From assembly GCF_902859875.1 (NCBI RefSeq), contig NZ_CADIKF010000030.1, positions 1 through 64,000 of the forward strand: a DNA stretch of 64,000 bases. Reading direction: 5' to 3'. A program made the position numbers and the translations under genes. Source of the DNA: Paraburkholderia solisilvae. Its GTDB lineage: Bacteria; Pseudomonadota; Gammaproteobacteria; Burkholderiales; Burkholderiaceae. Every line of letters begins with the position of its first letter. Positions within the stretch are counted from its first letter, which is position 1. Under the pieces are notes generated by a model. It was not told where the DNA came from, searched no databases, and saw only the letters and a list, made by a program, of their open reading frames with translations. Shown here in pieces: positions 7,684 to 17,557 of this stretch.

Positions 7684-9651
7684 ATGTCCACACGCCTCTT
7701 TCGAGTATATCGCGCGGTTGGCCTGGCCCTTGCCGCGGCGGCGCTCGTCGCATGCAGCACGGCGTCGGCCGTGAAGCCCATTGCGCTGTCGCAGCTCACT
7801 AACGACGACCAGATTTTCGTTCAGCTGCGCGAGGCCGCGCGCAACAACGACCCCACTCGTGCGGCGCAACTCGCCGCGATGATTCCCGACTATCCCGCGC
7901 CGTCGTATCTCGAATACTTCCAGCTGAAGCCGCAACTGTTCGATTCGTCGGGGCATCCGCGTATCGACGCGCCGGATGCGCCGGTGCTCGCGTTCCTGCA
8001 GAAGTATGACGGCCAGGCGATCGCGGACCGGCTGCGCAACGACTACCTCGTCGTGCTCGGCGCGCGTCACGACTGGCGCAACTTCGACGACCAGTACGCG
8101 CGCTTCGTGCTGAACGACGACACGCAGGTGAAGTGCTATGCGCTCGAATCGCGTGCGGCGCACGGCGAGAACGTCGCGGATGCGGCGCGCGCGCTGCTCG
8201 TCGATCCGCGCAACTACGGCGACGGCTGCGTCGATCTGATCACCGCGCTCGCGATCAACCAGCAATTCACGAGCGACGACGTCTGGCAACAGATTCGCGT
8301 CGCTTACGAGCAGAACCAGACGAACACCGGCGCGAAGCTGGTCGACGCGCTCGGCAACCAGCGTCCCGACCCGGACCTGTTCAGCCAGGCCACCACCACG
8401 CCGCCGCTTCTGCTGGCGCGCGGCGTCGGCGCCGATCCGCAGTCGCATCAGCTGGCGCTGCTCGCGATCACGCGCATGGCGCGCAACGACCCGGCGATGA
8501 CCGCGGCAACCTTCACGTCGATCGCGCCGTCGCTGACCACGCCCGAGCGTGCGATCGGCTGGGGCACGATCGCGTATCAGGCGGCCGCCAAACAGATGCC
8601 GGGCGCGGTCGACTGGTACCGGCTGTCGGCGAACGCACCGCTGTCGAATCCGGCCTATGAATGGCGCACGCGCACCGCGCTGCTCGCCGGCGACTGGACG
8701 ATGGTGCGCTGGTCGATCGAGCAGATGCCCGCCGCGCTGCGCAGCCAGCCGGCGTGGGTGTACTGGCATGGGCGCGCGCTGAAGCAGGCGGGCGACACCG
8801 CGCAGGCGAATCAGGAATTCCAGCAGATCGCGCCGGGCTTCAACTTCTACGGCCAGCTCGCCAGCGAAGAGCTCGGCCAGAAAATCATGGTGCCGCCGAA
8901 GACGGCAGTGACCGACGCGGAAGTGCAGCAGGCGGCGAACACGCCGGGCTTCGCGCTGGCGCAGCGCTTCTATCAGCTGAATCTGCGGCTCGAAGGCAAC
9001 CGCGAATGGAACTGGCCGCTGCGGACGATGAGCGACCGGCAACTGCTCGCGGCGGCCGAGTACGCCCGCCGCATCCAGCTGTACGACCGCACGGTGAACA
9101 CCGCGGACCGCACGAAGACCGAGCACGACTTCGCGTTGCGCTACCTGTCGCCGTTTCGCGATATCGTCGAGCGCGACTCGCAGTCGAACGGGCTGGATGT
9201 CGAATGGGCGTACGGGCTGATTCGTCAGGAGTCGCGTTTTATCATGAACGCACGCTCCGAAGTGGGCGCAAGCGGGCTGATGCAGTTGATGCCCGGCACC
9301 GCGCAACTGGTCGCGAAGAAGATCGGCCTCGGTCCGATTTCGCGCGAACAGATGAACGATATCAACACCAATATCCTGCTCGGCACGAACTATCTGTCGA
9401 TGATCTACAATGAATTCGACGGGTCTGCCGTGCTTGCCACCGCTGGTTACAATGCAGGTCCAGGCCGCCCGCGCAACTGGCGTGAGTCGCTGCAGCATCC
9501 TGTCGAAGGCGCGATTTTCGCGGAAGCGATACCCTTCCAGGAAACACGCGACTACGTGAAAAACGTGTTGTCCAACACGGTCTACTATGCGGCGTTGTTC
9601 GAAGGCCGTCCGCAATCGCTGAAGGCGCGTTTGGGTTACATCGCACCGTAA
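7684..9651 (+). CDS. slt: Lytic transglycosylase, Slt70-like lipoprotein
   Basis: 655 aa. It cleaves the MurNAc-GlcNAc bond of peptidoglycan to give 1,6-anhydro-MurNAc ends. The N-terminus is a lipoprotein signal with the lipobox LVAC, so it is probably outer-membrane tethered. A long alpha-helical superhelical region (residues ~40-480) precedes the C-terminal SLT domain. The catalytic Glu is residue 516 in GLIRQESRF, followed by GASGLMQLMPGTAQ and the NILLGTNYLS and TAGYNAGPGRPRNW blocks. Length matches E. coli Slt (645 aa). The ATG at 7684 was chosen because it starts the lipoprotein signal; the frame is open further upstream. Confidence 0.95.
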   Translation: MSTRLFRVYRAVGLALAAAALVACSTASAVKPIALSQLTNDDQIFVQLREAARNNDPTRAAQLAAMIPDYPAPSYLEYFQLKPQLFDSSGHPRIDAPDAPVLAFLQKYDGQAIADRLRNDYLVVLGARHDWRNFDDQYARFVLNDDTQVKCYALESRAAHGENVADAARALLVDPRNYGDGCVDLITALAINQQFTSDDVWQQIRVAYEQNQTNTGAKLVDALGNQRPDPDLFSQATTTPPLLLARGVGADPQSHQLALLAITRMARNDPAMTAATFTSIAPSLTTPERAIGWGTIAYQAAAKQMPGAVDWYRLSANAPLSNPAYEWRTRTALLAGDWTMVRWSIEQMPAALRSQPAWVYWHGRALKQAGDTAQANQEFQQIAPGFNFYGQLASEELGQKIMVPPKTAVTDAEVQQAANTPGFALAQRFYQLNLRLEGNREWNWPLRTMSDRQLLAAAEYARRIQLYDRTVNTADRTKTEHDFALRYLSPFRDIVERDSQSNGLDVEWAYGLIRQESRFIMNARSEVGASGLMQLMPGTAQLVAKKIGLGPISREQMNDINTNILLGTNYLSMIYNEFDGSAVLATAGYNAGPGRPRNWRESLQHPVEGAIFAEAIPFQETRDYVKNVLSNTVYYAALFEGRPQSLKARLGYIAP

Positions 9652-9745
9652 CAGCGCCATGTTCGCCGCGCCGCGTGTTTTCATTGCGCGCGGCGGCGAT
9701 GCTCCGGTTTCAGCTATTGCCGCGGCTTCCCAGCGGAGGTCGGAA

Positions 9746-10699
9746 ATGCGACATCAAACCATCGCGGTGATCGGCGGTTCCGGTTTCATCGGCAGTCATC
9801 TCGTCAACGCGCTCGTCGAGCTGGGTAAAACCGTGCGCGTCGCCACGCGCCGCCGCTACAACGCCCGACACCTCACACTCCTGCCAATCGACGTGCTCGA
9901 AGTCGATGTGTTCGATCCCGTGCAGCTCGCGCGCTTCGTCGAGAATGCGGATGCGGTCATCAACCTCGTCGGCACGCTGCACGGCCGGCGCGGCAATCCG
10001 TACGGGTCCGAGTTCGCGAAAATTCATGTCGAACTGCCGACGAAGATCGTGTCCGCGTGCGAAGGCAAAGGCGTGCACCGGCTCATCCATATGAGCGCGC
10101 TCGGCGCCGATCCGCGCGGACCCAGCATGTATACGCGGTCGAAAGGCGACGGCGAGAAAGCCGTGCGCGCGTCGACGCTCGCGACCACCATCTTCCGTCC
10201 GTCAGTCGTGTTCGGCCCGGAAGATGCGCTGCTGAATAAATTCGCGTTCCTGCAGCGCATGTTCCCGATGATTCCGCTCGCGATGCCCGACGCAAAATTC
10301 CAGCCGGTGTTCGTCGGCGACGTCGCAAAGGCGATCGTCAACGTGCTCGATCTCGATGCGGCGAGCGGCCGTGTGTACGAACTCGGCGGCCCGTCCGTCT
10401 ATACGCTCGAGCAACTGGTCGAATACTGCGGCTCGGTGATCGGCCGGCAGGCGCGCATTGTCCGGCTGCCCGATGCGTTCGCGCGCCTGCAGGCGCTCAC
10501 CTTCGAAATGGCGCCCGGCGAGCCGGTCATTTCGCGCGACAATCTCGATTCGATGAAAGTGGACAACGTGCTGACCGGCCCGCTCGCCCCTGAACTCGAT
10601 CTCGAACCGGCGAGCATCGAGACCATCGCACCGGTCTATCTGACGGGCGCATCGCTGCGTTCACGCTTCAATACGTTCCGCGCGAGCGCGGGCCGTTGA
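9746..10699 (+). CDS. NAD(P)-binding epimerase-like protein, complex I NDUFA9 family
   Basis: 317 aa. It is an atypical short-chain dehydrogenase of the NDUFA9-like group, with a Rossmann start IAVIGGSGFIGSHLV (Gly-rich loop at residues 10-16). GAD-x-RGPSMYTRSKGDGEKAV contains the Tyr-x3-Lys pair, written YTRSK. The bacterial family binds NAD(P) and is often called a complex I NDUFA9 subunit-like or ubiquinone-associated protein, but its substrate is not established. The ATG at 9746 has a textbook GGAGG seven bases before it. The order slt - this gene - GST - cca is all rightward; gaps of 70-94 bases allow but do not prove cotranscription. Confidence 0.9.
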   Translation: MRHQTIAVIGGSGFIGSHLVNALVELGKTVRVATRRRYNARHLTLLPIDVLEVDVFDPVQLARFVENADAVINLVGTLHGRRGNPYGSEFAKIHVELPTKIVSACEGKGVHRLIHMSALGADPRGPSMYTRSKGDGEKAVRASTLATTIFRPSVVFGPEDALLNKFAFLQRMFPMIPLAMPDAKFQPVFVGDVAKAIVNVLDLDAASGRVYELGGPSVYTLEQLVEYCGSVIGRQARIVRLPDAFARLQALTFEMAPGEPVISRDNLDSMKVDNVLTGPLAPELDLEPASIETIAPVYLTGASLRSRFNTFRASAGR

Positions 10700-10769
10700 C
10701 CATGCAATCCTGTGAGACCTATCGACGTCGTTCCACACCTGTTGACCCGCCTCTTTCCAGGGACCCGGC

Positions 10770-11417
10770 ATGAAACTCGTTATCGGTGATAAAAACTATT
10801 CGTCGTGGTCGATGCGCCCGTGGGTGCTGATGAAGCATTTCGGCATTCCGTTCGAAGAGATTGGCGTGCCGCTCGGCGAACCGGACACGCGTGCGTCCAT
10901 CCTCAAACATTCACCGTCGGGCAAAGTGCCGTGTCTGATCCTCGACGATCGCACATCGGTGTGGGAGTCCGTGGCGATCATGGAGACGCTCGCCGAACGC
11001 TTCCCGAACGCGCCGCTATGGCCCGGCGACGCCGCGGCGCGCGCGCATGCGCGCAGCGTGTGCGCGGAGATGCACGCAGGGTTCGCCGAACTGCGCACGA
11101 ACATGTGGATGAATATCCGCGCGTCGTTTTCGGGCAAGGGCGCCACGCCCGGCGCGCTTGCCGATATCGCGCGTATCGATGCGCTGTGGAGTGCGTGTGT
11201 CGATACCTACGGCGGTCCGTTCCTGTTCGGCGAGTTCGGCATTGCCGACGCGATGTACGCGCCGGTCGTGATGCGCTTCAACACGTGGAAGCCGGCACTG
11301 TCCGAAGCGGCGGCGGCTTACGCGCGGCGCGTGACCGACTCGCCGGCGGTGCAGGCCTGGATCGCCGATGCGCTGCGCGAGACGCACGTGATCGACTACT
11401 ACGAAACCTGTGCATGA
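10770..11417 (+). CDS. Glutathione S-transferase family protein
   Basis: 215 aa. The N-terminal thioredoxin-like domain begins KLVIGDKNYSSWSMRPWVLM, with a Ser-rich active-site segment (NYSSWS) as in a characteristic proteobacterial GST subgroup. The SGKVPCLILDD and ESVAIMETLAE blocks bind the glutathione gamma-glutamyl moiety. The C-terminal helical domain follows (FLFGEFGIADAMYAPVVMRF). Substrate unknown. AGGGA lies upstream of the ATG. The stop codon overlaps the cca start (ATGA), so the two genes are translationally coupled. Confidence 0.92.
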   Translation: MKLVIGDKNYSSWSMRPWVLMKHFGIPFEEIGVPLGEPDTRASILKHSPSGKVPCLILDDRTSVWESVAIMETLAERFPNAPLWPGDAAARAHARSVCAEMHAGFAELRTNMWMNIRASFSGKGATPGALADIARIDALWSACVDTYGGPFLFGEFGIADAMYAPVVMRFNTWKPALSEAAAAYARRVTDSPAVQAWIADALRETHVIDYYETCA

Positions 11418-12688
11418 AAATTTACGCAGTCGGCGGGGCGATCCGCGACACACTGCTCGGCCTGCCGGTTCAGGACCGCGATTACGTGGTGGTCGGCGCG
11501 ACCCCGGAGCAGATGACCGCGCAAGGCTACAAGCCGGTCGGCAAGGACTTCCCGGTGTTCCTGCACCCGGTCACGCATGAGGAGTACGCGCTCGCGCGGA
11601 CCGAACGCAAGACCGCGGCCGGCTATCACGGCTTCCAGTTCTACTACTCGCCGGACGTCACGCTCGAGGAAGATCTCGCCCGCCGCGATCTGACCGTCAA
11701 CGCAATGGCGCAGGAGGTGAGCCCGGATGGCGAACTGACCGGGCCGATCGTCGATCCGTTCAACGGCGCAGCGGACTTGCAGGCGCGCGTGTTTCGCCAT
11801 GTCGGCGAAGCGTTCGCCGAAGACCCGGTGCGCATTCTGCGCGTCGCGCGTTTCGCCGCGCGCTTTGCCGATTTCACGCTCGCGCCGGAAACGCTCACGC
11901 TGATCCGCTCGATGGTGGCGGCCGGCGAAGTCGACGCGCTGGTGCCGGAGCGCGTGTGGCAGGAAGTGTCGCGCGGGCTGATGGAAAAGAAGCCGTCGCG
12001 CATGTTCGACTTGCTGCGCGAAGGCCGTGCGCTCGCGCGCGTGCTGCCGGAGATCGATGCGCTGTACGGGGTGCCGCAGCGCGCCGACTATCACCCGGAA
12101 GTCGATACGGGTGTGCACGTGATGATGGTCGTCGATTACGCGGCGCAACGCGGCTACACGCTGCCGGTGCGTTTCGCGGCGCTCACGCACGACCTCGGCA
12201 AGGCGACCACGCCTGAGCACGTCTTGCCGCGTCATATCGGTCACGAAGGCCGCAGCGTCGATCTGCTCAAGCCGCTATGCGAGCGGCTGCGCGTGCCGAA
12301 CGAGTGCCGCGACCTCGCGGTGCTGGTCGCGCGCGAGCACGGCAATATTCATCGCGTGATGGAGATGAAGGCGGCGGCGCTGGTGCGCCTGTTCGAACGC
12401 AGCGATGCGCTGCGCAAGCCCGCGCGTTTTGCCGAGGCGCTTCAGGCATGCGAAGCGGACGCGCGCGGACGGCGCGGCTTCGAGACGCGCGATTATCCGC
12501 AGGCGGAGCGGCTGCGCGACGCGCTGATCGCGGCGCGCGGCGTCGATGCGGGCGCGATTGCCGGCGAATACGCGGACAAACCGGCGTCGATCAAGGATGC
12601 GGTGCATCGTGCGCGCGTGCGCGCGGTCGCACAGGCGATCGGCGAGCAGGACGACGGCAAGCGCGACGAAGAGCAGGAAAGCGAATAG
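11414..12688 (+). CDS. cca: Multifunctional CCA-adding tRNA nucleotidyltransferase
   Basis: 424 aa. It adds or repairs the 3' CCA end of tRNAs. The N-terminus MKIYAVGGAIRD and the catalytic DxD pair (D21 and D23 in VQDRDYVVVG) define a class II nucleotidyltransferase head. ARRDLTVNAMAQ and the RILRVARFAARFADF neck motif follow. A C-terminal HD phosphohydrolase domain is present (H259-D260 in THDLGKATTPEH), as in the multifunctional E. coli enzyme. The start is fixed by the ATGA overlap with the GST gene. The tail after residue ~410 is acidic/basic and non-conserved. Confidence 0.96.
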   Translation: MKIYAVGGAIRDTLLGLPVQDRDYVVVGATPEQMTAQGYKPVGKDFPVFLHPVTHEEYALARTERKTAAGYHGFQFYYSPDVTLEEDLARRDLTVNAMAQEVSPDGELTGPIVDPFNGAADLQARVFRHVGEAFAEDPVRILRVARFAARFADFTLAPETLTLIRSMVAAGEVDALVPERVWQEVSRGLMEKKPSRMFDLLREGRALARVLPEIDALYGVPQRADYHPEVDTGVHVMMVVDYAAQRGYTLPVRFAALTHDLGKATTPEHVLPRHIGHEGRSVDLLKPLCERLRVPNECRDLAVLVAREHGNIHRVMEMKAAALVRLFERSDALRKPARFAEALQACEADARGRRGFETRDYPQAERLRDALIAARGVDAGAIAGEYADKPASIKDAVHRARVRAVAQAIGEQDDGKRDEEQESE

Positions 12689-12775
12689 GACGCGCCGCGC
12701 ACACGCGACGAGCTTCAGCGCGGCAATTCTCACGTCAGTGCAGCAAGCGCCGCTACCGCTCCGAACACGCGCCGC

Positions 12776-12970
12776 TCACAGAAAACGCGCGATCAGCGAC
12801 AGCAGCATCGACAGCACCAGCGTCGACATGAACGGAAACGGGTATTCACGCCCGAAAATTCGCAGTGTGACGTCTCCCGGCATGCGCCCGATGCCGACCT
12901 TGCGCAGCCACGGCCAGCACGCGGACAGCACCGCGACGGCGACGAACGTGGTGAGCAGCCAGCGGATCAT
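12776..12970 (-). CDS. DUF2905 family small membrane protein
   Basis: 64 aa. Two hydrophobic segments (residues ~2-20 and ~46-63) flank a short loop containing GIGRMPGDVTLRIFGREYPFPF, the conserved part of DUF2905. Function unknown; predicted inner-membrane protein. It lies 15 bases downstream of the MidA-type methyltransferase gene on the same strand and is probably in the same transcript. Confidence 0.85.
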   Translation of the reverse strand: MIRWLLTTFVAVAVLSACWPWLRKVGIGRMPGDVTLRIFGREYPFPFMSTLVLSMLLSLIARFL

Positions 12971-12985
12971 CGCGCGCGTCTCCGG

Positions 12986-14182
12986 TCAGAGTGCGTGCGA
13001 GCGGTCGCCGCGCGCGAAGGCGTCGAGCGTGCCCGACTCGACGTCGATGCCGCGCGAAAACGCGATCACCTTGAAGAGTTCGCCCATCTCCGCTTCGGAC
13101 AGCAGCTTCTGCACCGCATTTGCCGCGGGCAGGTAGCGCGCGACATCGGCGGGATCGATTTCGGCGAGCGCATCGGTCATGCCCGCATTCATCAGGAAGC
13201 GCGCCTGCGACGTGTAGCCGAGCAGGTCCGCGCCGGTATCGACGCCGGCCTCGGCGATGCCGGTGAATTCGACGTGCGCGGTGATGTCCTGCAGACCCGG
13301 ATACAGAAACGGATCGCCATGCGCGCGATGGCGGTAGTGGCACATCAGCGTGCCTTGCGTGCGCTGCGCGTGATAGTACTCGTGGCGCGGAAAACCATAG
13401 TCGATAAAAAACGCGGCGCCGCGCGTGAGCATCCGGCAGATGGTCCGCGTGAATGCGCAAGCGGCCTCGTGGGTTTCGGTCACGTAGTCGCCGTCCGCTT
13501 CGATTTCGGCGAGGAACGCGGCGTCGTGCGTGGACTGCAGGTCGCGGTCTTCGAACGCGAATGCGTCGTCGCGATACACGACACCGCGCTCGCGCCACGC
13601 GCCGTTCGCGTGCGCAAAGAGACGCACCGGCATTGCGTCGAGCACTTCGTTGCCGATCACGACGCCGGCAAATTCGGCGGGCAGCGCATCGAGCCAGCGC
13701 ACCCGCGCGGCGAGCGCGGGCGCCTCGGCTTCGAGACGTGCCTGCTGGCGTGCGCGCAACTCGCCGGACAGATCGACGATCGAATAGCGGTCGAGCGGCG
13801 CACCTTGTGCGTCGAGCGCATGCAGCAGACCGGCGGCGAGCCGGCCGGTGCCCGCGCCGAATTCGATCACGTCGCGCGTGCCGCTTGCTTCGAGTGCTTG
13901 CGCCACGGGCCGCGCGAGCGTCGCCGCAAAGAGCGGCGACAACTCGGGCGCGGTAATGAAGTCGCTGCCGTCTTCGGCGCGCCGGCCGAACTTGAGCGCG
14001 CCGCCGCTGTAGTAGCCCAGATGCGGCGCATAGAGCGCGCGGTCCATATAGCGGTCGAACGGCAGCCAGCCGCCGGCCGCGTCGAGGTCCGCGCGGATGC
14101 GCTCGACGAGCGCCGCGGATTGCGCAAGCGCGGCGGCGTCCGGAGCGGGTAAACTATCGGGTTGGTGAGCCTTCGGATTCAT
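12986..14182 (-). CDS. MidA-type SAM-dependent methyltransferase (DUF185)
   Basis: 398 aa. In eukaryotes the family (NDUFAF7/MidA) methylates a complex I subunit; the bacterial target is not established. The N-terminal block FDRYMDRALYAPHLGYYSGG, then SDFITAPELSPLF and the SAM-binding VIEFGAGTGRLAAGLL, are diagnostic. NEVLDAMPVRLF and FIDYGFPRHEYYH are further family blocks. The start is the ATG at 14182, only 13 bases from the start codon of the divergent SDR gene, so any promoter must lie within the neighbouring coding sequence. Confidence 0.92.
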   Translation of the reverse strand: MNPKAHQPDSLPAPDAAALAQSAALVERIRADLDAAGGWLPFDRYMDRALYAPHLGYYSGGALKFGRRAEDGSDFITAPELSPLFAATLARPVAQALEASGTRDVIEFGAGTGRLAAGLLHALDAQGAPLDRYSIVDLSGELRARQQARLEAEAPALAARVRWLDALPAEFAGVVIGNEVLDAMPVRLFAHANGAWRERGVVYRDDAFAFEDRDLQSTHDAAFLAEIEADGDYVTETHEAACAFTRTICRMLTRGAAFFIDYGFPRHEYYHAQRTQGTLMCHYRHRAHGDPFLYPGLQDITAHVEFTGIAEAGVDTGADLLGYTSQARFLMNAGMTDALAEIDPADVARYLPAANAVQKLLSEAEMGELFKVIAFSRGIDVESGTLDAFARGDRSHAL

Positions 14183-14195
14183 TCCCGCATTGTAA

Positions 14196-15059
14196 ATGAC
14201 CGTCCGTACCGACCATCCTTCAGCCGACGCCGGCCGCGATGCAGCGGCCCGTGCCGAATCCGACGCGGTCGACGCCGCGCCGCCCGCGCGCGTCGTCCTG
14301 ATTACCGGCGCCGCGCGGCGTATCGGCCGCGCGCTTGCGCTGGGTTTTGCCGCACGCAGCTGGGATGTCGCCGTGCACTACGGCGCGTCGCGCACCGAAG
14401 CGGATGAACTGGTCGCCGAGATCGAAGCGCTGGGCCGCCGTGCGGTCGCGCTGCACGCGGACCTCGCGGACGAAGCGCAGGTCGCGCGGCTTTTGCCCGC
14501 TTGCACGGCGGCGCTCGGGCGCCCGGTGTGCATCGTCAACAACGCGTCCCGTTTCGACGAAGACACCGCGCGCGACATCGGCTACGACAAGCTGCTGCAT
14601 ATGATGTCGATCAACCTCGGCGCGCCGCTCGTGCTCGCGCGGATGCTGCACGATGCGACACCCGATGCCGCGCGTGAAGACGAAACGCAGCGCAGCGTCG
14701 TGATCAACGTGCTCGATCAGAAGCTGCACAACATGAATCCGGACTACCTGTCGTACACGCTGTCGAAAGCGGCGCTCGACGCCGCAACGGTCGCGCTCGC
14801 GCAGGCGCTTGCGCCGAAGCTGCGGGTCGTCGGGCTCGCGCCGGGCCTGACGCTGCAGTCCGCCGAGCAGACGCCGGCAAGCTTCGCCGACGCACACCGG
14901 ATGACGCCGCTTGGCCGCGCGTCGCGTCCGGAAGACCTCGTCGCCGCCGCGCTGTATCTCGCCGATGCGTCGGGCGTGACGGGTACGACGCTGGTCGTCG
15001 ACGGCGGCCAGCACCTCGTGCCGCTGCCGCGCGATGTGATGTTCCTGACCGGCAGCTAA
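14196..15059 (+). CDS. SDR oxidoreductase, FolM/pteridine reductase-like
   Basis: 287 aa short-chain dehydrogenase with an Ala-rich 25-residue N-terminal extension. Instead of the usual TGxxxGxG, the nucleotide-binding loop reads TGAARRIGR, the TGxxxRxG form typical of pteridine reductases and FolM dihydromonapterin reductase. The NNAS block and the catalytic Y-x3-K (YTLSK) are present, and the end GTTLVVDGGQHL matches SDRs. It lies 160 bases upstream of folB on the same strand, which supports a pteridine substrate by context. The enzymatic role (dihydropterin or dihydrofolate reduction) is inferred. Confidence 0.85.
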   Translation: MTVRTDHPSADAGRDAAARAESDAVDAAPPARVVLITGAARRIGRALALGFAARSWDVAVHYGASRTEADELVAEIEALGRRAVALHADLADEAQVARLLPACTAALGRPVCIVNNASRFDEDTARDIGYDKLLHMMSINLGAPLVLARMLHDATPDAAREDETQRSVVINVLDQKLHNMNPDYLSYTLSKAALDAATVALAQALAPKLRVVGLAPGLTLQSAEQTPASFADAHRMTPLGRASRPEDLVAAALYLADASGVTGTTLVVDGGQHLVPLPRDVMFLTGS

Positions 15060-15218
15060 CCGTACACACAGCAGCGCACGGCCCAGCACGGCAGGTTCGC
15101 CAGCCACGGGCCGCGCCAGCCGATCGATGAGATCGCTGCAAGCTGCGCAGGCCGTATCCATCGTGCGCGGCCAACTTGTTCGCGTGTTCGCACGCTCAAT
15201 ATCAGACCAGGAACGAAC

Positions 15219-15614
15219 ATGCACTCCGCCGTCTTTCATCCCAGTCTCGCCGACTGCCGCCGGCTGTTTTTGCGCAACTACGAAGTGTTTATCAATATCG
15301 GCGTGCACGATTTCGAAAAGCGCGGCGAGCAGCGCGTCGTGATCAACGTCGACCTATACGTGCCGCTCGCGCTGTCGACGCCCGTCGAAGACAAATTGCG
15401 CGAAGTGGTCGACTACGACTTCATGCGCGCGACCATCGCGCGCCGCGTCGAGCAGGGGCACATTCATTTGCAGGAAACGCTGTGCGACGATCTCGTGAAG
15501 ATCATGCTCGCGCATCCGCAAGTGCGGGCGGCGCGCGTGTCGACGGAAAAGCCGGATGTGTATCCGGATTGCGATGCGGTGGGCGTCGAGGTGTTCCGGA
15601 TCAAAGACGTATAA
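15219..15614 (+). CDS. folB: Dihydroneopterin aldolase
   Basis: 131 aa. It cleaves 7,8-dihydroneopterin to 6-hydroxymethyl-dihydropterin in folate synthesis. The DHNA/FolB fold is recognisable from the opening FLRNYEVFINIGVHDFEKRGEQRVVINVDLYV. VVDYDFMRATI and HIHLQETLCDDL follow, and the segment VRAARVSTEKPDVYPDCDAVGVEVFR carries the conserved Lys. AGGAA precedes the ATG. Its pairing with a FolM-like SDR suggests a small pterin operon. Confidence 0.93.
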   Translation: MHSAVFHPSLADCRRLFLRNYEVFINIGVHDFEKRGEQRVVINVDLYVPLALSTPVEDKLREVVDYDFMRATIARRVEQGHIHLQETLCDDLVKIMLAHPQVRAARVSTEKPDVYPDCDAVGVEVFRIKDV

Positions 15615-15699
15615 CGGGCGCGCGCGGTCTGACACCACACTGGCGCGCGGCGCTTATTCGTGCCGCTTGCGCGTGCCGCACGTGCCGCGTGTGCGCGTA

Positions 15700-16209
15700 T
15701 TACGCGTGCATATCGCCGCTCGCGCTGATGCGGGCAGGACGATACGGAGTGGGCGGCATGTCGTCGTCGTTTTCGAGTGCGCGCGTCACTGCGGCGTGCG
15801 CATGTGCGAGCCGCCGCTGCAGTTCCACCGTCGACAATCCCCACGCCCATGCGGCTTCGCACGGGCTCAGGTGTTCGGCTTCGATCAGAATGAGCGCGAT
15901 GCGCTGCTCATCGGGCAGTTTCGCGACGATCTGCAGCAGGCGGCGGTTCTTTTCGCTATTGGCTTCGATGCGCGCCACGCGAGTCTTCGAGCCTCGCGGC
16001 TTCTGGTGCCAGCGCCTCAATATGGTCGACATCATGTTCACGCGCAGCGACATATACGGCGCGCACACGCAGGTGCCCGCCAGCATGGCCTGATAGGCGT
16101 TGTTCAGCAATTTTTCCGCGTCTTCGGGCGTCGAGGTGAGACGCAACGCAAATGTCCATAACTCAGGCAGCAATGCCTGCAATGCAGTGGTGGGCCGGCC
16201 GCTTCCCAT
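15700..16209 (-). CDS. Small sigma-70/ECF-like protein
   Basis: 169 aa. The N-terminal half (LQALLPELWTFALRLTSTPEDAEKLLNNAY) resembles sigma region 2. The C-terminal half (LPDEQRIALILIEAEHLSPCEAAWAWGLSTVELQRRLAHAHAAV) resembles the region 4 helix-turn-helix used for -35 recognition. Both parts are divergent from housekeeping ECF factors, so it may be an atypical sigma or an effector that borrowed the fold. No anti-sigma gene is next to it. The start at 16209 has AGGAT at good spacing; the frame is open to 16422 but the extension has no family likeness. Confidence 0.7.
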   Translation of the reverse strand: MGSGRPTTALQALLPELWTFALRLTSTPEDAEKLLNNAYQAMLAGTCVCAPYMSLRVNMMSTILRRWHQKPRGSKTRVARIEANSEKNRRLLQIVAKLPDEQRIALILIEAEHLSPCEAAWAWGLSTVELQRRLAHAHAAVTRALENDDDMPPTPYRPARISASGDMHA

Positions 16210-16639
16210 TTCAGAATCCTTTGCGCCAATCAATGAGCGACGACATGGGCGCGAATTCAACAGGGGTACGCGGTTCGCGCCGGTATTGGCTCGCGTCAGG
16301 GTTGCCCGGGTCGGGCAGGAGGAAGGCCTGGCTAGTCGGTGGGATAGGAAGGCAGTACGGCGCGAGTGCTGTGCCGACCACTCTATGCACCGCGCCCCTA
16401 TAAGGGAACCGATTTTTTTCAATGCATGCGATCAGTATTTACAATGATCCCATTGCGCACAAGCTTGGTGCGGCAAGCTGCGCTTTTGAGTAAGGCGCTT
16501 GATCTTCACAGAGCAATTCGTAGCGCACCTCTTGCATGCGACGCAAATCGGGCGTGCTGGCCGACGCGGTGCGATATCGGCGCAATCACGCCGTCATCAT
16601 GTCGTCACAATAGGTTCGGGCGGAACGGTCAGGCAAAAC
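16210..16639. other. Gene-free region upstream of the sigma-like gene
   Basis: 430 bases between the sigma-like gene start and the ttcA end, both leftward. It should hold the sigma-like promoter. A relatively AT-rich patch occurs near 16408-16445 (GATTTTTTTCAATG, CAGTATTTACAATGATC). No gene, convincing operator or terminator was recognised. Confidence 0.5.

Positions 16640-17557
<918 letters not shown>

Noticed and set aside
7660..9684. A 674-codon open frame on the minus strand opposite the lytic transglycosylase
   Set aside because: It is antisense to a gene with a full set of SLT motifs. Its protein is Arg/His/Val-rich with no domain, as expected for a third-position GC shadow.
15617..15651. 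GCGCGC-rich inverted repeat after folB as a terminator
   Set aside because: The arms are simple GC alternation with a 17-base loop and no T-run; chance pairing is likely at this GC content.
16408..16520. FNR/ANR box upstream of ttcA or the sigma-like gene
   Set aside because: TTGATCTTCACAGAGCAA lacks the TTGAT-N4-ATCAA symmetry.
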